Of a stretch of DNA of 26,326 nucleotides, positions 1-6,782 are shown in pieces (position 1 is the first letter of the stretch; each line of letters opens with the position of its first letter). Both the position numbers and the translations under genes were made by a program. The stretch is from a virus: positions 1 through 26,326 of IMG/VR virus record IMGVR_UViG_3300025543_000170; one strand, given 5' to 3'. The notes beneath the pieces were generated by a model. That model was not told where the DNA came from. It made no database searches and saw only the letters and a list, made by a program, of their open reading frames with translations.

Positions 1-104
1 AATGGCCTACTCGCAAGATGCGGGCGCAGCCTGAGAAAGTCGTGCCTGCCAAGCCTGAGACTGTCATGCGCCAGAAAACATTAACGCTAAAGGAGATTGA
101 CTGA
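1..104 (+). CDS. C-terminal end of an unknown plus-strand protein (partial)
   Basis: An open frame enters from the left edge and reads codons from base 3 to a TGA at 102-104. It gives about 33 residues, basic and proline-containing, ending TLTLKEID. It is too short to recognise. I believe it is coding because its stop overlaps the start of the next plus-strand gene in a TGATG arrangement and because the ribosome binding site of that gene (AGGAG, 91-95 region) lies within its last codons, as in a typical phage operon. It probably belongs to the early or replication module, which is transcribed towards the late genes. Confidence 0.55.
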   Translation, partial: WPTRKMRAQPEKVVPAKPETVMRQKTLTLKEID

Positions 105-319
105 TGCCGCCAAAGCGCCAAGAAAGCTCGTGGAAGCCGGTTGTTAACGCGGTGGCCGCTTACCACCATTACAACGGCTTCGGCCCTACAGTGGACGAAA
201 TAGCCTACGCAATAGGCAGATCTAGAACTGCCGTCAGGTTTCAGCTAGACAAGCTGATCGAGGATGGCATCTTAACGCACACGCCCGGCAAGATCAGAAC
301 GATCAGGGTAGTTGAGTAG
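104..319 (+). CDS. Small LexA-like winged helix-turn-helix DNA-binding protein
   Basis: The 71-residue product resembles the N-terminal DNA-binding domain of LexA. After a basic N-terminus comes a helix (about 11-22), then the motif PTVDEIAYAIGRSRTAVRFQL (about 28-48), which is the helix-turn-helix, and a wing ending GKIRTIRVVE. The LexA cleavage and dimerisation domain is absent, so it cannot be a self-cleaving repressor; it would act as a simple DNA binder, perhaps a phage transcription regulator. An AGGAG site about 9 bases upstream supports the ATG. It is the last gene of the plus-strand operon and is followed directly by a hairpin terminator. The fold assignment is good; its role in an early/late switch is inference. 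Confidence 0.8.
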   Translation: MPPKRQESSWKPVVNAVAAYHHYNGFGPTVDEIAYAIGRSRTAVRFQLDKLIEDGILTHTPGKIRTIRVVE

Positions 320-321
320 AT

Positions 322-348
322 AAGGGGGCGAAAGCCCCTTTATTTTTT
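322..348 (+). terminator. Rho-independent terminator at the convergent junction
   Basis: An 8-bp stem (322-329 with 334-341, one G-U pair) closes a GAAA tetraloop at 330-333, and the right arm is followed by a run of six T at 343-348. This is a good terminator for plus-strand transcripts ending the LexA-like gene. The same hairpin overlaps the stop codon of the minus-strand holin gene at 340-342; read in that direction it lacks a strong U tract, so it should stop late transcripts only weakly. Seen directly; activity inferred. Confidence 0.8.
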
Positions 349-705
349 AGTGCGCTGCTGGATGCTTTCAATTGTGCCAGCCCCAAAATAGAAACCAAGG
401 ATCACAAGCATAGCGTAATTTATTGTGAACTGTTCCATCACTTTTGTTACTGCGTCTGCGTCACCCCGGCCAGTGATTGTCATAACAAGCACCAGCACAT
501 AGCTGCCCAAGAACGTAGCCCCAAACATCAAGGCGAGGTAACGCTGGGCAATTTTAAATGGTGCATAAGCGCCCATTAAGTCAATCTTGGCTTTACTCTT
601 CGCCGCAATTTCTTCTTCTGTGCTGGTGTGCATATCATCAATGAGCTTCATGCCCTGACTGATAACACTATCTGATCCTAGTATTTTTCCTAATACAGCT
701 AACAT
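340..705 (-). CDS. Holin, GTA_holin_3TM-like family
   Basis: A 121-residue membrane protein. It has a short N-terminal segment with IDDMHTSTEEE (about 22-32), a transmembrane segment near 58-77 (LMFGATFLGSYVLVLVM), and a second one near 94-110 containing LVILGFYFGAG, followed by a charged tail ending QQRTKK. The GFYFG motif and the layout resemble the holin family of alphaproteobacterial phages and gene transfer agents (holin of 3TMs). Such proteins form lesions in the inner membrane that release the endolysin. I place the start at the ATG of 705-703: it forms a TGATG overlap with the upstream stop and lies 7 bases from an AGGAG site; the GTG at 708 is too close to that site. Last gene of the late region. 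Confidence 0.7.
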   Translation of the reverse strand: MLAVLGKILGSDSVISQGMKLIDDMHTSTEEEIAAKSKAKIDLMGAYAPFKIAQRYLALMFGATFLGSYVLVLVMTITGRGDADAVTKVMEQFTINYAMLVILGFYFGAGTIESIQQRTKK

Positions 706-917
706 CACTCAACTCCTAACATTCTGGATAGGCCGAAAACTTCCATCAACATAAATGTAAAAAACAAAAGCAGCACACCCCCGGCAATAAGTTTGCCGCT
801 AAAATTTGTTGAGCCTATTTTGATAGCCACAAATTCGTTGCCTAAAATCCTCAGCACAAGCTCAAAACTATTTTCGCCTATCTTGGCTTGGATTGGTTTT
901 TTGTTTTCTTCACCCAT
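705..917 (-). CDS. Small single-pass membrane protein of the lysis cassette
   Basis: A 70-residue protein with a soluble N-terminal part (about 1-40) and one strong transmembrane segment (about 42-62, IAGGVLLLFFTFMLMEVFGL). It lies between the lysozyme gene (8-base overlap) and the holin gene (TGATG overlap), so a role in lysis, as antiholin or accessory holin, is likely but is inferred from position. I do not recognise a named family. The last codons (ATG TTA GGA GTT GAG TGA) contain the AGGAG ribosome binding site of the following holin gene. Confidence 0.75.
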   Translation of the reverse strand: MGEENKKPIQAKIGENSFELVLRILGNEFVAIKIGSTNFSGKLIAGGVLLLFFTFMLMEVFGLSRMLGVE

Positions 918-1359
918 CAGCCAGCGCCCGCATACGTTTGACCAGTCTCTCTGAGCGATTGGGGAGTTGACGCGCCCATTTACTGTCGAGCATCTCTAAT
1001 GCAGCCCCAGCCCAATCACGCGCATCGACACAACGCTTCTTGCCCTTAAATTTTTTCATAGTCGGCAGACCCATATTAAACATCATGTTGGCAATGATGC
1101 GCTGCGCCTCTTCTGGTAGCTCGCTGAAATCTTGATAGAGCCGGTGACAATCCTCGCGCACGATGGCAATGTCCAGATCGAATAGCTGCTTCATCCGGCG
1201 TTCTGTAATTGTGTAGCCCAGTGGCTTGCCGTGTTCTGCATCACCCTCAATGATGCGATGCCCCACGCCGACAGTCAAATACCCACTCGTGCATTTATAC
1301 ACGTCTAGCCGCATACCCTCATCAGCGATTAGCTCTTCGCGTAGCTTTTCAATATCCAT
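910..1359 (-). CDS. Endolysin, T4-type lysozyme (GH24 muramidase)
   Basis: 149 residues, close to the usual length of single-domain phage lysozymes. The GH24 catalytic pattern is visible: E14 in DEGMRLDVYK, C23 at the place of the T4 aspartate, and T29 in GYLTVGVGH, i.e. the E-8aa-C-5aa-T form of this family. A helical C-terminal lobe follows, including the motif IIANMMFNMG (about 88-97). It cleaves the glycan backbone of peptidoglycan. There is no signal peptide or signal-anchor helix, so release through a holin is expected; a holin candidate lies two genes downstream. Start overlaps the upstream stop as TAATG. Confidence 0.93.
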   Translation of the reverse strand: MDIEKLREELIADEGMRLDVYKCTSGYLTVGVGHRIIEGDAEHGKPLGYTITERRMKQLFDLDIAIVREDCHRLYQDFSELPEEAQRIIANMMFNMGLPTMKKFKGKKRCVDARDWAGAALEMLDSKWARQLPNRSERLVKRMRALADG

Positions 1360-1790
1360 TACAGCCTCATTTCTTTAGCCAGCGCGACAGCTTTGAGCCA
1401 GCTTTCTTCTTCAGCATCGCGAGTAAACGCATCGACCTGCAACCGCTTACTGTACTGCTGTATCTGACTGACGTGGAAGAATAAGCAGCTTCTATGTTCC
1501 TTGCCACACAGCACCAGTATGTCATAATCTGCCCACTCCTTTGTGTTACGCGGTAAATACTTCTGCGAACAGCCAGACCCAAGCTGAAAATGATAAGCCG
1601 GATTTCGCTTACCTTTAGCAAGTATAAGGCTCGCAGTCTTAACTTGTATCCTAAGCACCGTGTTATCAGTCTTTGAAATAGCCACGCCATCTATTTTATC
1701 CTGTGCTGCTTGTGCATACGCCCACCCAGTCATGCCCAATATTACCCCGGCAGCAAAATGCTCACCGGCTAGTCCAATCGTGGTACTCAT
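1359..1790 (-). CDS. PD-(D/E)XK-like nuclease
   Basis: 143 residues. The N-terminal half has the pattern of the PD-(D/E)XK nuclease superfamily, as seen in resolvase-like and group-I-intron-associated endonuclease families: GLAGEHFAAG with E10 on the first helix, a conserved aspartate D34 in KIDGVA, then a strand LRIQVKTAS with Q49 and K51 in place of the usual (D/E)XK, a known variation in the form QVKT. A Y-x-D-I-L-V-L strand follows (about 89-95). Expected activity is metal-dependent DNA cleavage. It overlaps its upstream neighbour by ATGA and the lysozyme by TAATG, so it is expressed late. Its role could be resolving or trimming DNA during packaging, or degrading foreign DNA; this is not decided by the sequence. 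Confidence 0.65.
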   Translation of the reverse strand: MSTTIGLAGEHFAAGVILGMTGWAYAQAAQDKIDGVAISKTDNTVLRIQVKTASLILAKGKRNPAYHFQLGSGCSQKYLPRNTKEWADYDILVLCGKEHRSCLFFHVSQIQQYSKRLQVDAFTRDAEEESWLKAVALAKEMRL

Positions 1791-2293
1791 GTAAGGCCGA
1801 TAGCCCCGGCTGTTGATACCATAACTGCTACAAACAATCCTACCACAACAACCACCAGCGCAAAAACAGCTAGGCCGATCTTCATGTTTTCGATTGCTTC
1901 ATCGTGCGCGATGGCGGCAGCCTTGGCAGCAGCTAGTCTAGCCTCTCGCTGTTCGCGCAACGCCTTGTTATGATGGTTGATGATTTCCTGCCACGTTGAT
2001 GGTTGGTCGGCTGGCTTCGGCCAACGCATGTTGATCATCGTGGCGATCTGCTGCATCTCTTCGTTGAGGCGCTTCGCCTCTAATACAGCGTCAATTGAAC
2101 CCTTAAAGCTAACATCACTAACCCCGGCCTGCTTGTTGCGTTCCTCGTTTAGTTTTTTCTGCGCCGAGAACAACGTGCCAATCTGCTCCGACAAATCAGC
2201 CACTGATTGCACATCGTTCACTCGTGCTTTGATGAATGCTATCGCATTTGACGCAGCAGATACCGCCATCAGCGCCGTGCTTATCGGTTCCAT
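1787..2293 (-). CDS. Helical protein with C-terminal membrane anchor
   Basis: 168 residues from the ATG at 2293. The N-terminus (MEPISTALMAVSAASNAIAF) is weakly hydrophobic, the middle is strongly helical and probably coiled (about 30-130, rich in A, E, K, R, Q), and a single long hydrophobic helix (about 138-163, FALVVVVVGLFVAVMVS) ends the protein. Similar proteins of unknown function are common in marine phage late regions. I chose this start because it makes a TAATG overlap with the upstream gene and has an AAGGA about 12 bases upstream; an in-frame ATG at 2332 lacks a ribosome binding site and would overlap the upstream gene by 40 bases. Lying in the lysis cassette, it may act on the envelope (inference). 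Confidence 0.75.
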   Translation of the reverse strand: MEPISTALMAVSAASNAIAFIKARVNDVQSVADLSEQIGTLFSAQKKLNEERNKQAGVSDVSFKGSIDAVLEAKRLNEEMQQIATMINMRWPKPADQPSTWQEIINHHNKALREQREARLAAAKAAAIAHDEAIENMKIGLAVFALVVVVVGLFVAVMVSTAGAIGLT

Positions 2294-2496
2294 TATGACA
2301 GCATTCCTTTTTTCAAAGATTGGCATCGCCATTTTTTAGGCATCAGGCCGTGCGTCATTTCGCCAACGTCACGACCCATTTCCATAGCCCGGCGTTCACA
2401 GGCAGCGCGGGTATCGTATGGGCCACGAGTGTCGTGGAACTCGATACAATCGGCAGGGGTCGCTATCGCGCAAGCTATGACGATTGCCTTAAACAT
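2293..2496 (-). CDS. Small conserved four-cysteine protein
   Basis: 67 residues with a short hydrophobic N-terminus (MFKAIVIACAIA) and four cysteines at 9, 17, 33 and 58. The motif IEFHDTRGPYDTRAACERRA (18-37) and the late WRC (56-58) look like a small protein family I associate with marine phage lysis regions, without known function. The cysteine pattern would suit disulfides in the periplasm, but the hydrophobic start is too short to call a signal peptide with certainty. It starts within the end of the upstream membrane-protein gene and ends in a TAATG overlap. Confidence 0.7.
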   Translation of the reverse strand: MFKAIVIACAIATPADCIEFHDTRGPYDTRAACERRAMEMGRDVGEMTHGLMPKKWRCQSLKKGMLS

Positions 2497-2662
2497 TTCC
2501 TCGTAAGATCACGCTCAACAGCAGCAGGATTGTAGTGCCAGCAGTGCCTATCATAATATGTTCGATGCGCTTGATACGCAGGATGGTTTCACGCCAGCGT
2601 TCAGCACACACTGCCTCATGCGTGTCGATCTGGGCTTGCACTGATGAGGCTGTAGGTTTCAT
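2489..2662 (-). CDS. Small XhlA-like membrane protein (57 aa)
   Basis: A short gene translated here from the sequence: ATG at 2662-2660, TAA at 2491-2489, 57 residues. An amphipathic helical part (VQAQIDTHEAVCAERWRE, then ILRIKRIEH) is followed by one transmembrane segment (about 36-53, IMIGTAGTTILLLLSVIL) and a short RGNV tail. This coiled-helix-then-membrane layout resembles XhlA-type haemolysin or holin accessory proteins. The start makes a TGATG overlap with the upstream fibre gene, and the stop overlaps the next start by 8 bases, so the frame fits exactly between its neighbours. Function as a holin or antiholin is inference. Confidence 0.75.
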   Translation of the reverse strand: MKPTASSVQAQIDTHEAVCAERWRETILRIKRIEHIMIGTAGTTILLLLSVILRGNV

Positions 2663-3141
2663 CAGCCAGCGATTTCCATCAGAGTTAGCGTCATTGGAAA
2701 ACTGTCGGTTCCAACCTTTGAACTAGAAGTATTACTTACCGCAAACTGCATTTGATAAGTGGTTGAAGATGTTGTTGCCGGAGAGTCTAAATACTGGTTA
2801 CTAATTCTGCCGTGCATACCACCAGCACCAACGTAATTTTCAAATGGACGAAGATGATTATTATAATACAATCTAGTAGTTCCATTGCGAATAGGTGCTA
2901 TTGTTATACCAAAGCCACTACTCATGTAGTAATTTATAGACCACCAAACTAAGATTTTGGAAGTTGTAGAAACAGGCGTAATATCCAAAGTTAGTCCAGT
3001 AATATTTTCAAAAGTTTCAGCCGCCGAAATGCCTTGTTCACCTGTTTGTACAGTGTTTAAAACCTTAAGCACACTACCACTAGGCAAACCAGCAGATGTG
3101 ACTGCGGTGAGAGACTGATTGTTTAACTTTATAAGTGCCAT
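2662..3141 (-). CDS. Putative distal tail fibre / receptor-binding protein
   Basis: 159 residues, starting MALIKLNNQSLTAVTSAGLP, an N-terminal motif frequent in marine phage fibre and tip proteins. The remainder is predicted beta-rich (alternating hydrophobics, many S, T, N, G), with no enzymatic motif. It resembles small trimeric beta-sandwich tips that sit at the end of a fibre. It is the last of a row of seven fibre-region genes and is AT-rich compared with the capsid region, which suits a fast-exchanging host-range module. Exact role is inferred from context. Confidence 0.65.
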   Translation of the reverse strand: MALIKLNNQSLTAVTSAGLPSGSVLKVLNTVQTGEQGISAAETFENITGLTLDITPVSTTSKILVWWSINYYMSSGFGITIAPIRNGTTRLYYNNHLRPFENYVGAGGMHGRISNQYLDSPATTSSTTYQMQFAVSNTSSSKVGTDSFPMTLTLMEIAG

Positions 3142-3150
3142 ATCTGTCTC

Positions 3151-4041
3151 CTATGCCTCGTCTGTTTCGTAAGTTATATCAAACTGCATCTCTGAATCGT
3201 GCGCACGTGGAGTAGGGTCAAACGGATGGTCTATGGTTGCTTCTCCAACTGAGCCATTAGTTGTTGAATATCTAAATTTTACATACCTTTTATCAGGGGT
3301 TGCGAAACCCATCAAAGACATTTTCTCCCACCCCTGCGCTGCAAAATGAAAATATACAGTGCTAGTCTCAGGGAAATAAGTTGATACGTTTTTAACTTTA
3401 AAAGGCAAACCATAAATACTAAGCGATTGACCACCCGCAGAACCATTAGCATAGGAAGCTGCTGAATAATCTAATCGCAAATTAAAATTAGCATGAACTA
3501 AATTCCCTATCCTAATATAAGTACCTGCTTGCGTTAAATATGAACCCGACCCAAAAGCATCAGTTTCGTATGCCGTAGTAACATTAGCAGTGCTCCAATG
3601 CGGAACAAATGTACCAGTGCGATAAAACGCATTGCTGCTAAGATCAGTCATCTTAAATGTGGATGCTGTTGTTTCTAAGTTCGTAGGAGCTATTGTTGCT
3701 GCTAGCTTTGCAGATGTAACAGCATTGTTACCAATCTTAGCAGTAGTAATAGCACCATCAGTAACGCTGCCCACACCCAGCACATCACCAAGAGCCACAA
3801 CAAAGTCTATGCTGTCGCTGCTTGTTAGTGCGCTGTCAAAGATGAGGTTGCTGCCGCTCACTTGGAAGCTATCTTGGCAAGCCTGAATGACACCATTGAG
3901 TGAAACCAGTAGCTGATTGGCAGTCTCTGGATAATATGCTGCGCCACCTAGCGTCAAAGCGTAGGTTGCTGTTGCAGAGGCGGTCAGGGCATCAAGCTTG
4001 TGGAAGCCACCTGAGATTGGAGCTTTGCCGACATAGGGCAT
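3151..4041 (-). CDS. Tail fibre protein with adaptor-like N-terminus
   Basis: 296 residues. The N-terminal part (about 1-90: MPYVGKAPISGG, later LLVSLNGVIQACQDSFQVSG) is the fibre domain common in marine phages, with the pattern of a virion-attachment or shaft domain. A linker with VTDGAITTAKI and AVTSAKLA (about 92-115) follows; this kind of repeat occurs also in the S74-bearing fibre at 5290-6417. The C-terminal 150 residues are beta-rich and not recognised; they may be the receptor-binding head. It overlaps the upstream small gene by one base (TAATG). Confidence 0.75.
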   Translation of the reverse strand: MPYVGKAPISGGFHKLDALTASATATYALTLGGAAYYPETANQLLVSLNGVIQACQDSFQVSGSNLIFDSALTSSDSIDFVVALGDVLGVGSVTDGAITTAKIGNNAVTSAKLAATIAPTNLETTASTFKMTDLSSNAFYRTGTFVPHWSTANVTTAYETDAFGSGSYLTQAGTYIRIGNLVHANFNLRLDYSAASYANGSAGGQSLSIYGLPFKVKNVSTYFPETSTVYFHFAAQGWEKMSLMGFATPDKRYVKFRYSTTNGSVGEATIDHPFDPTPRAHDSEMQFDITYETDEA

Positions 4042-4247
4042 TAGTCAGCCTCCTCTATTGTAAAGTCATCATCAGCATCATTGTGTCTAGCTAAAAGATG
4101 GTCATATTTTTCATTGCCGACATTAGCAGGGATAATTGATTGACTGCCATCTGCGTTTACTGCAATTACTGTAGTATTAACCAGTGAGTCGCCATTCATA
4201 TCCGTACCGCTAACATATTGTGCTGACGTAAAATTAAAATTAATCAT
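4041..4247 (-). CDS. Small fibre-associated protein (68 aa)
   Basis: 68 residues, starting MINFNFTSAQYVSGTDMNGD and ending in an acidic tail (DADDDFTIEEAD). It sits between two fibre genes with almost no spacing. Short acidic proteins of this kind accompany fibre genes in marine phages, and a role as a fibre-assembly chaperone is possible, but I recognise no defined family and see no diagnostic motif. Coding is supported by the exact fit between neighbours. Confidence 0.65.
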   Translation of the reverse strand: MINFNFTSAQYVSGTDMNGDSLVNTTVIAVNADGSQSIIPANVGNEKYDHLLARHNDADDDFTIEEAD

Positions 4248-4249
4248 TT

Positions 4250-5290
4250 TTATAACTCCGCACTAACTGAAGCAACCGCATCACCATTGCTTCCACCAGA
4301 CTTTATAAATATCATTTGAGAACCTTTATAAAGAGTAAATCCATTTACCCCTATGCCTGTAGCTGTTGGAGATGGAACAGTGTAACTGTTAAAACTGTCG
4401 ATAGATGAAGGTGCTGCTCTTTTTTCTACTTTAAACCCAACATCAAGCCATTGGTTGGCGGCATTGCCGTTAAGTGAAACTGACATAAAAGAATAACCAT
4501 CGCCACCACTTGAAACTGCGTGACCTAGCAATTCAAAATACCGCTGACACCTAGCCAACTCATCGCCATAGCTGCGGTGTTCAAACGGCGTGGCCTGTTC
4601 GCCTACTTCTAGCTGGATGCCGGTGATGTACCAAGTTGCAGAGCCTGTGGCAATTAACTGAACACTGCTAGAGGCAGTATGATAATTAGCACCAGCCCAA
4701 GCATCGGCAGGACCTTGAAAGCTTGTGCCAGAACCTAAATCCAACATAAGTTTTAAGCCTGTGACATCTGTTGTTAGCCAAGTACCTGATGTGTCTAATT
4801 GGAATGTCTTTGTGATTTTTTCCCAAGTGTTAGCTGTAGAAATATTATATTGGAAAGGGTAACTACGGGTAGCCGCCCCGTTTTCCAAACTCGCACCGTG
4901 ATTTCCAGTCAAGCTACTTTTTACCCAAAAACTAAGAGTAACTTTAACAGCATCGCTTGTGCCTAACATAAGGTGTGCTACATTCTGACCTTCAATTCTA
5001 TATTGAATGACATAGTAATCTGAAGCCGCAATACTGCTGTCTGCTGTATCTACAGTAGCTTTCAAGCTGTTTTTGAAGCCTTGACCAGAAGGTGTGTCTG
5101 TTTCTTGACTAAGAGTAAAAGCACCGCCACCTGTAATGCTTGTCAAATATCTGTCAACAGACACATAACTAGCATTAGCCGCACTCGCACTCGTACCCCG
5201 CTGTGCCACCTGCATCGCACCATTGATGATGAGGTTTCTTGCACCAGCAAACTGGGATTGTCCGGCTGGTAATATTTTAGATAAAGCCAT
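4250..5290 (-). CDS. Tail fibre / carbohydrate-binding-like structural protein
   Basis: 346 residues. The N-terminal motif ARNLIINGAMQVAQRGTS (about 17-34) and the line GVNGFTLYKGS near the end are typical of a phage structural family that carries a beta-sandwich (jelly-roll, carbohydrate-binding-like) domain. The middle contains VTLSFWVKSS and TWEKITKTFQLD, followed by ITGIQLEVGEQATPFEHRSYG and ELARCQRYFELLG (about 222-254), all standard parts of this family. It probably binds surface polysaccharide of the host or forms part of the fibre. Its start overlaps the stop of the S74 fibre gene (TAATG). Confidence 0.8.
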   Translation of the reverse strand: MALSKILPAGQSQFAGARNLIINGAMQVAQRGTSASAANASYVSVDRYLTSITGGGAFTLSQETDTPSGQGFKNSLKATVDTADSSIAASDYYVIQYRIEGQNVAHLMLGTSDAVKVTLSFWVKSSLTGNHGASLENGAATRSYPFQYNISTANTWEKITKTFQLDTSGTWLTTDVTGLKLMLDLGSGTSFQGPADAWAGANYHTASSSVQLIATGSATWYITGIQLEVGEQATPFEHRSYGDELARCQRYFELLGHAVSSGGDGYSFMSVSLNGNAANQWLDVGFKVEKRAAPSSIDSFNSYTVPSPTATGIGVNGFTLYKGSQMIFIKSGGSNGDAVASVSAEL

Positions 5291-6417
5291 TAGCTTGCCT
5301 CCAGTGCCGTAATTCGGGCTTCTAACGCTGTGATTGTTTCTTGCTGCTCTTGGAGAGCCTTAATTAATATCGGAACAAACACGCTGTACTTAACCGACTT
5401 TGTAGTTTCACCAGTTTCTTCACCTTCATTATTGGTGTCTGGTGATTCCTTAATCATATTTGGAAATATTTGTTCTAACTCTTGAGCGACTACGCCAATT
5501 TGTTTATCTGTTGTGCCAATCAAATTATAGTTACGAACTTGTACTTTCATTAAATCTGCAAGTTTTGGAGTTGTATCAACAATGTTTTCTTTTAGTTTTA
5601 CATCTGAAAGTGCGCCATAAGAGTTGTTACTGTTTTCACAGTCTCCGTCACCCCGAACAATTAAGCTTTTAAGAGTAGAGGTTCCTAAAAAACGCGCAAG
5701 TACGTCACTTGCTGTTTTAGCAGCGTTAAGAACAGTAAAAGTAGCCCAATCAGCGTCAGTGCCGATGCCCACGTTGCCGTTGCTGCTGATACGCATTTTT
5801 TCACTAAAACCAGTTGCGTCTTTTGCTGTAGCGGTAGCAAACTTGAAGCCTGTGTTAGAATACAAACTGGTGGGGTCTGATGCTGTCGCACCAGTAAACA
5901 TAACTGCAAAATTAGACCCACCATCCAATGCTAGACTAGCACCTGATGAACCACCGTCTATATTAAGGGTTTTCTGTAACCCGCTTGGGCTTACAGTGCC
6001 AATGCCCACGTTGCCGCTGCTGCTGTCAACTTTGAGAGTGCTAGTGTCAACAGTAAGGTCGCCAGCAATGTCGATGTTGGTATCTAGCTTTGCGCTAGTA
6101 ACAGAACCATCAATAATCTTGGCTGTGCTTACAGACGCATCCGGCGTTACTGTCGTTTGCAAAGCCAGTGAGTTGTAGACCACATAGATGTCGTCTGTCG
6201 CTACAACAGAGCCAGTAAGCGTTACTGTTACGCCATCAGCACCAATAGAATATGCTGTTGTAGGCTCTTGCCTCACGTTATTGATAAAAAGTGAAATGCC
6301 TTCTGCGCTTGCGACAGCGTGTGTCAGCGTCAGGCTAGTGCCAGTAATATTAGTAAAGTCTTGTTTGGCAGGTACTTGGCTAAAGCCTTGCGTCTGTTGA
6401 TTGCCTATGTAAGCCAT
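5290..6417 (-). CDS. Tail fibre with C-terminal S74 intramolecular chaperone
   Basis: 375 residues. An N-terminal fibre domain (1-90, MAYIGNQQTQGFSQVPAK) is related in layout to that of the protein at 3151-4041. It is followed by ASVSTAKIIDGSVTSAKLD (94-112), beta-helix-like repeats marked by GNVGIGT (about 135-141 and 214-220), and an S74 peptidase domain from about 269 (ALSDVKLKENIVD, then KQIGVVAQELEQIFPN, then a terminal coiled coil IKALQEQQETITALEARI). This domain trimerises and folds the fibre and then cuts itself off; the expected cut lies just before S271. Role: receptor-binding fibre maturation. Good confidence in domain, moderate in exact cut site. Confidence 0.9.
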   Translation of the reverse strand: MAYIGNQQTQGFSQVPAKQDFTNITGTSLTLTHAVASAEGISLFINNVRQEPTTAYSIGADGVTVTLTGSVVATDDIYVVYNSLALQTTVTPDASVSTAKIIDGSVTSAKLDTNIDIAGDLTVDTSTLKVDSSSGNVGIGTVSPSGLQKTLNIDGGSSGASLALDGGSNFAVMFTGATASDPTSLYSNTGFKFATATAKDATGFSEKMRISSNGNVGIGTDADWATFTVLNAAKTASDVLARFLGTSTLKSLIVRGDGDCENSNNSYGALSDVKLKENIVDTTPKLADLMKVQVRNYNLIGTTDKQIGVVAQELEQIFPNMIKESPDTNNEGEETGETTKSVKYSVFVPILIKALQEQQETITALEARITALEAS

Positions 6418-6428
6418 CAGTTAATTCC

Positions 6429-6773
6429 TTATGTTACCGGAGTGCTAATTGCATCAACTACAGACACCCAAACATCTGCGGAAGCAGCCGTGTCTGACTT
6501 TACATAAAGCCTGTCACCAGACTTAACGACAACTTTTGCTCCACCATCCAAGATCTGAAGCGCACCGCCAGCAGCAATGGGTGCGCCTAAAACCAGATGG
6601 ATGTCGTTAGTGCCATCGTTAATATAACAGTCAACGGTGATAGCGTTAGTCGTTACATTGGCAATGTGAATACCTACAATCGTATCCACACTATCAAAGT
6701 TCGCCCCATCAGGTATGTCAGCAGCGACAGTGCCTACTGCGTTTAATGTATATCTATGAAAATTCTGTGCCAT
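6429..6773 (-). CDS. Small beta-rich virion protein of the fibre module
   Basis: 114 residues, starting MAQNFHRYTLNAVGTVAADI and with beta-strand patterns throughout (VGIHIANVTTNAITVDCYIND, VVVKSGDRLYVKSD). It looks like a compact beta-sandwich structural protein that is often present near fibre genes in marine phages. It could be a fibre base, collar or head-decoration element. No catalytic motif is seen. Separate gene with short gaps to both neighbours. Confidence 0.7.
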   Translation of the reverse strand: MAQNFHRYTLNAVGTVAADIPDGANFDSVDTIVGIHIANVTTNAITVDCYINDGTNDIHLVLGAPIAAGGALQILDGGAKVVVKSGDRLYVKSDTAASADVWVSVVDAISTPVT

Positions 6774-6782
6774 TATTAACTC

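Noticed and set aside
1367-1690. Minus-strand 107-residue frame inside the nuclease gene
   Set aside because: Overlaps the nuclease gene completely in another frame and has no motif; the nuclease has E, D and QVKT signatures.
2293-2496. Lipoprotein (outer spanin) reading from VIAC at residues 6-9 of the four-cysteine protein
   Set aside because: The preceding signal would be only 8 residues, too short for a lipoprotein signal peptide, and the protein lacks a spanin-like proline-rich region.
5624-6178. Plus-strand 184-residue open frame
   Set aside because: Fully antisense to the S74 fibre gene, whose domains are clearly recognised; long only because of low stop frequency.
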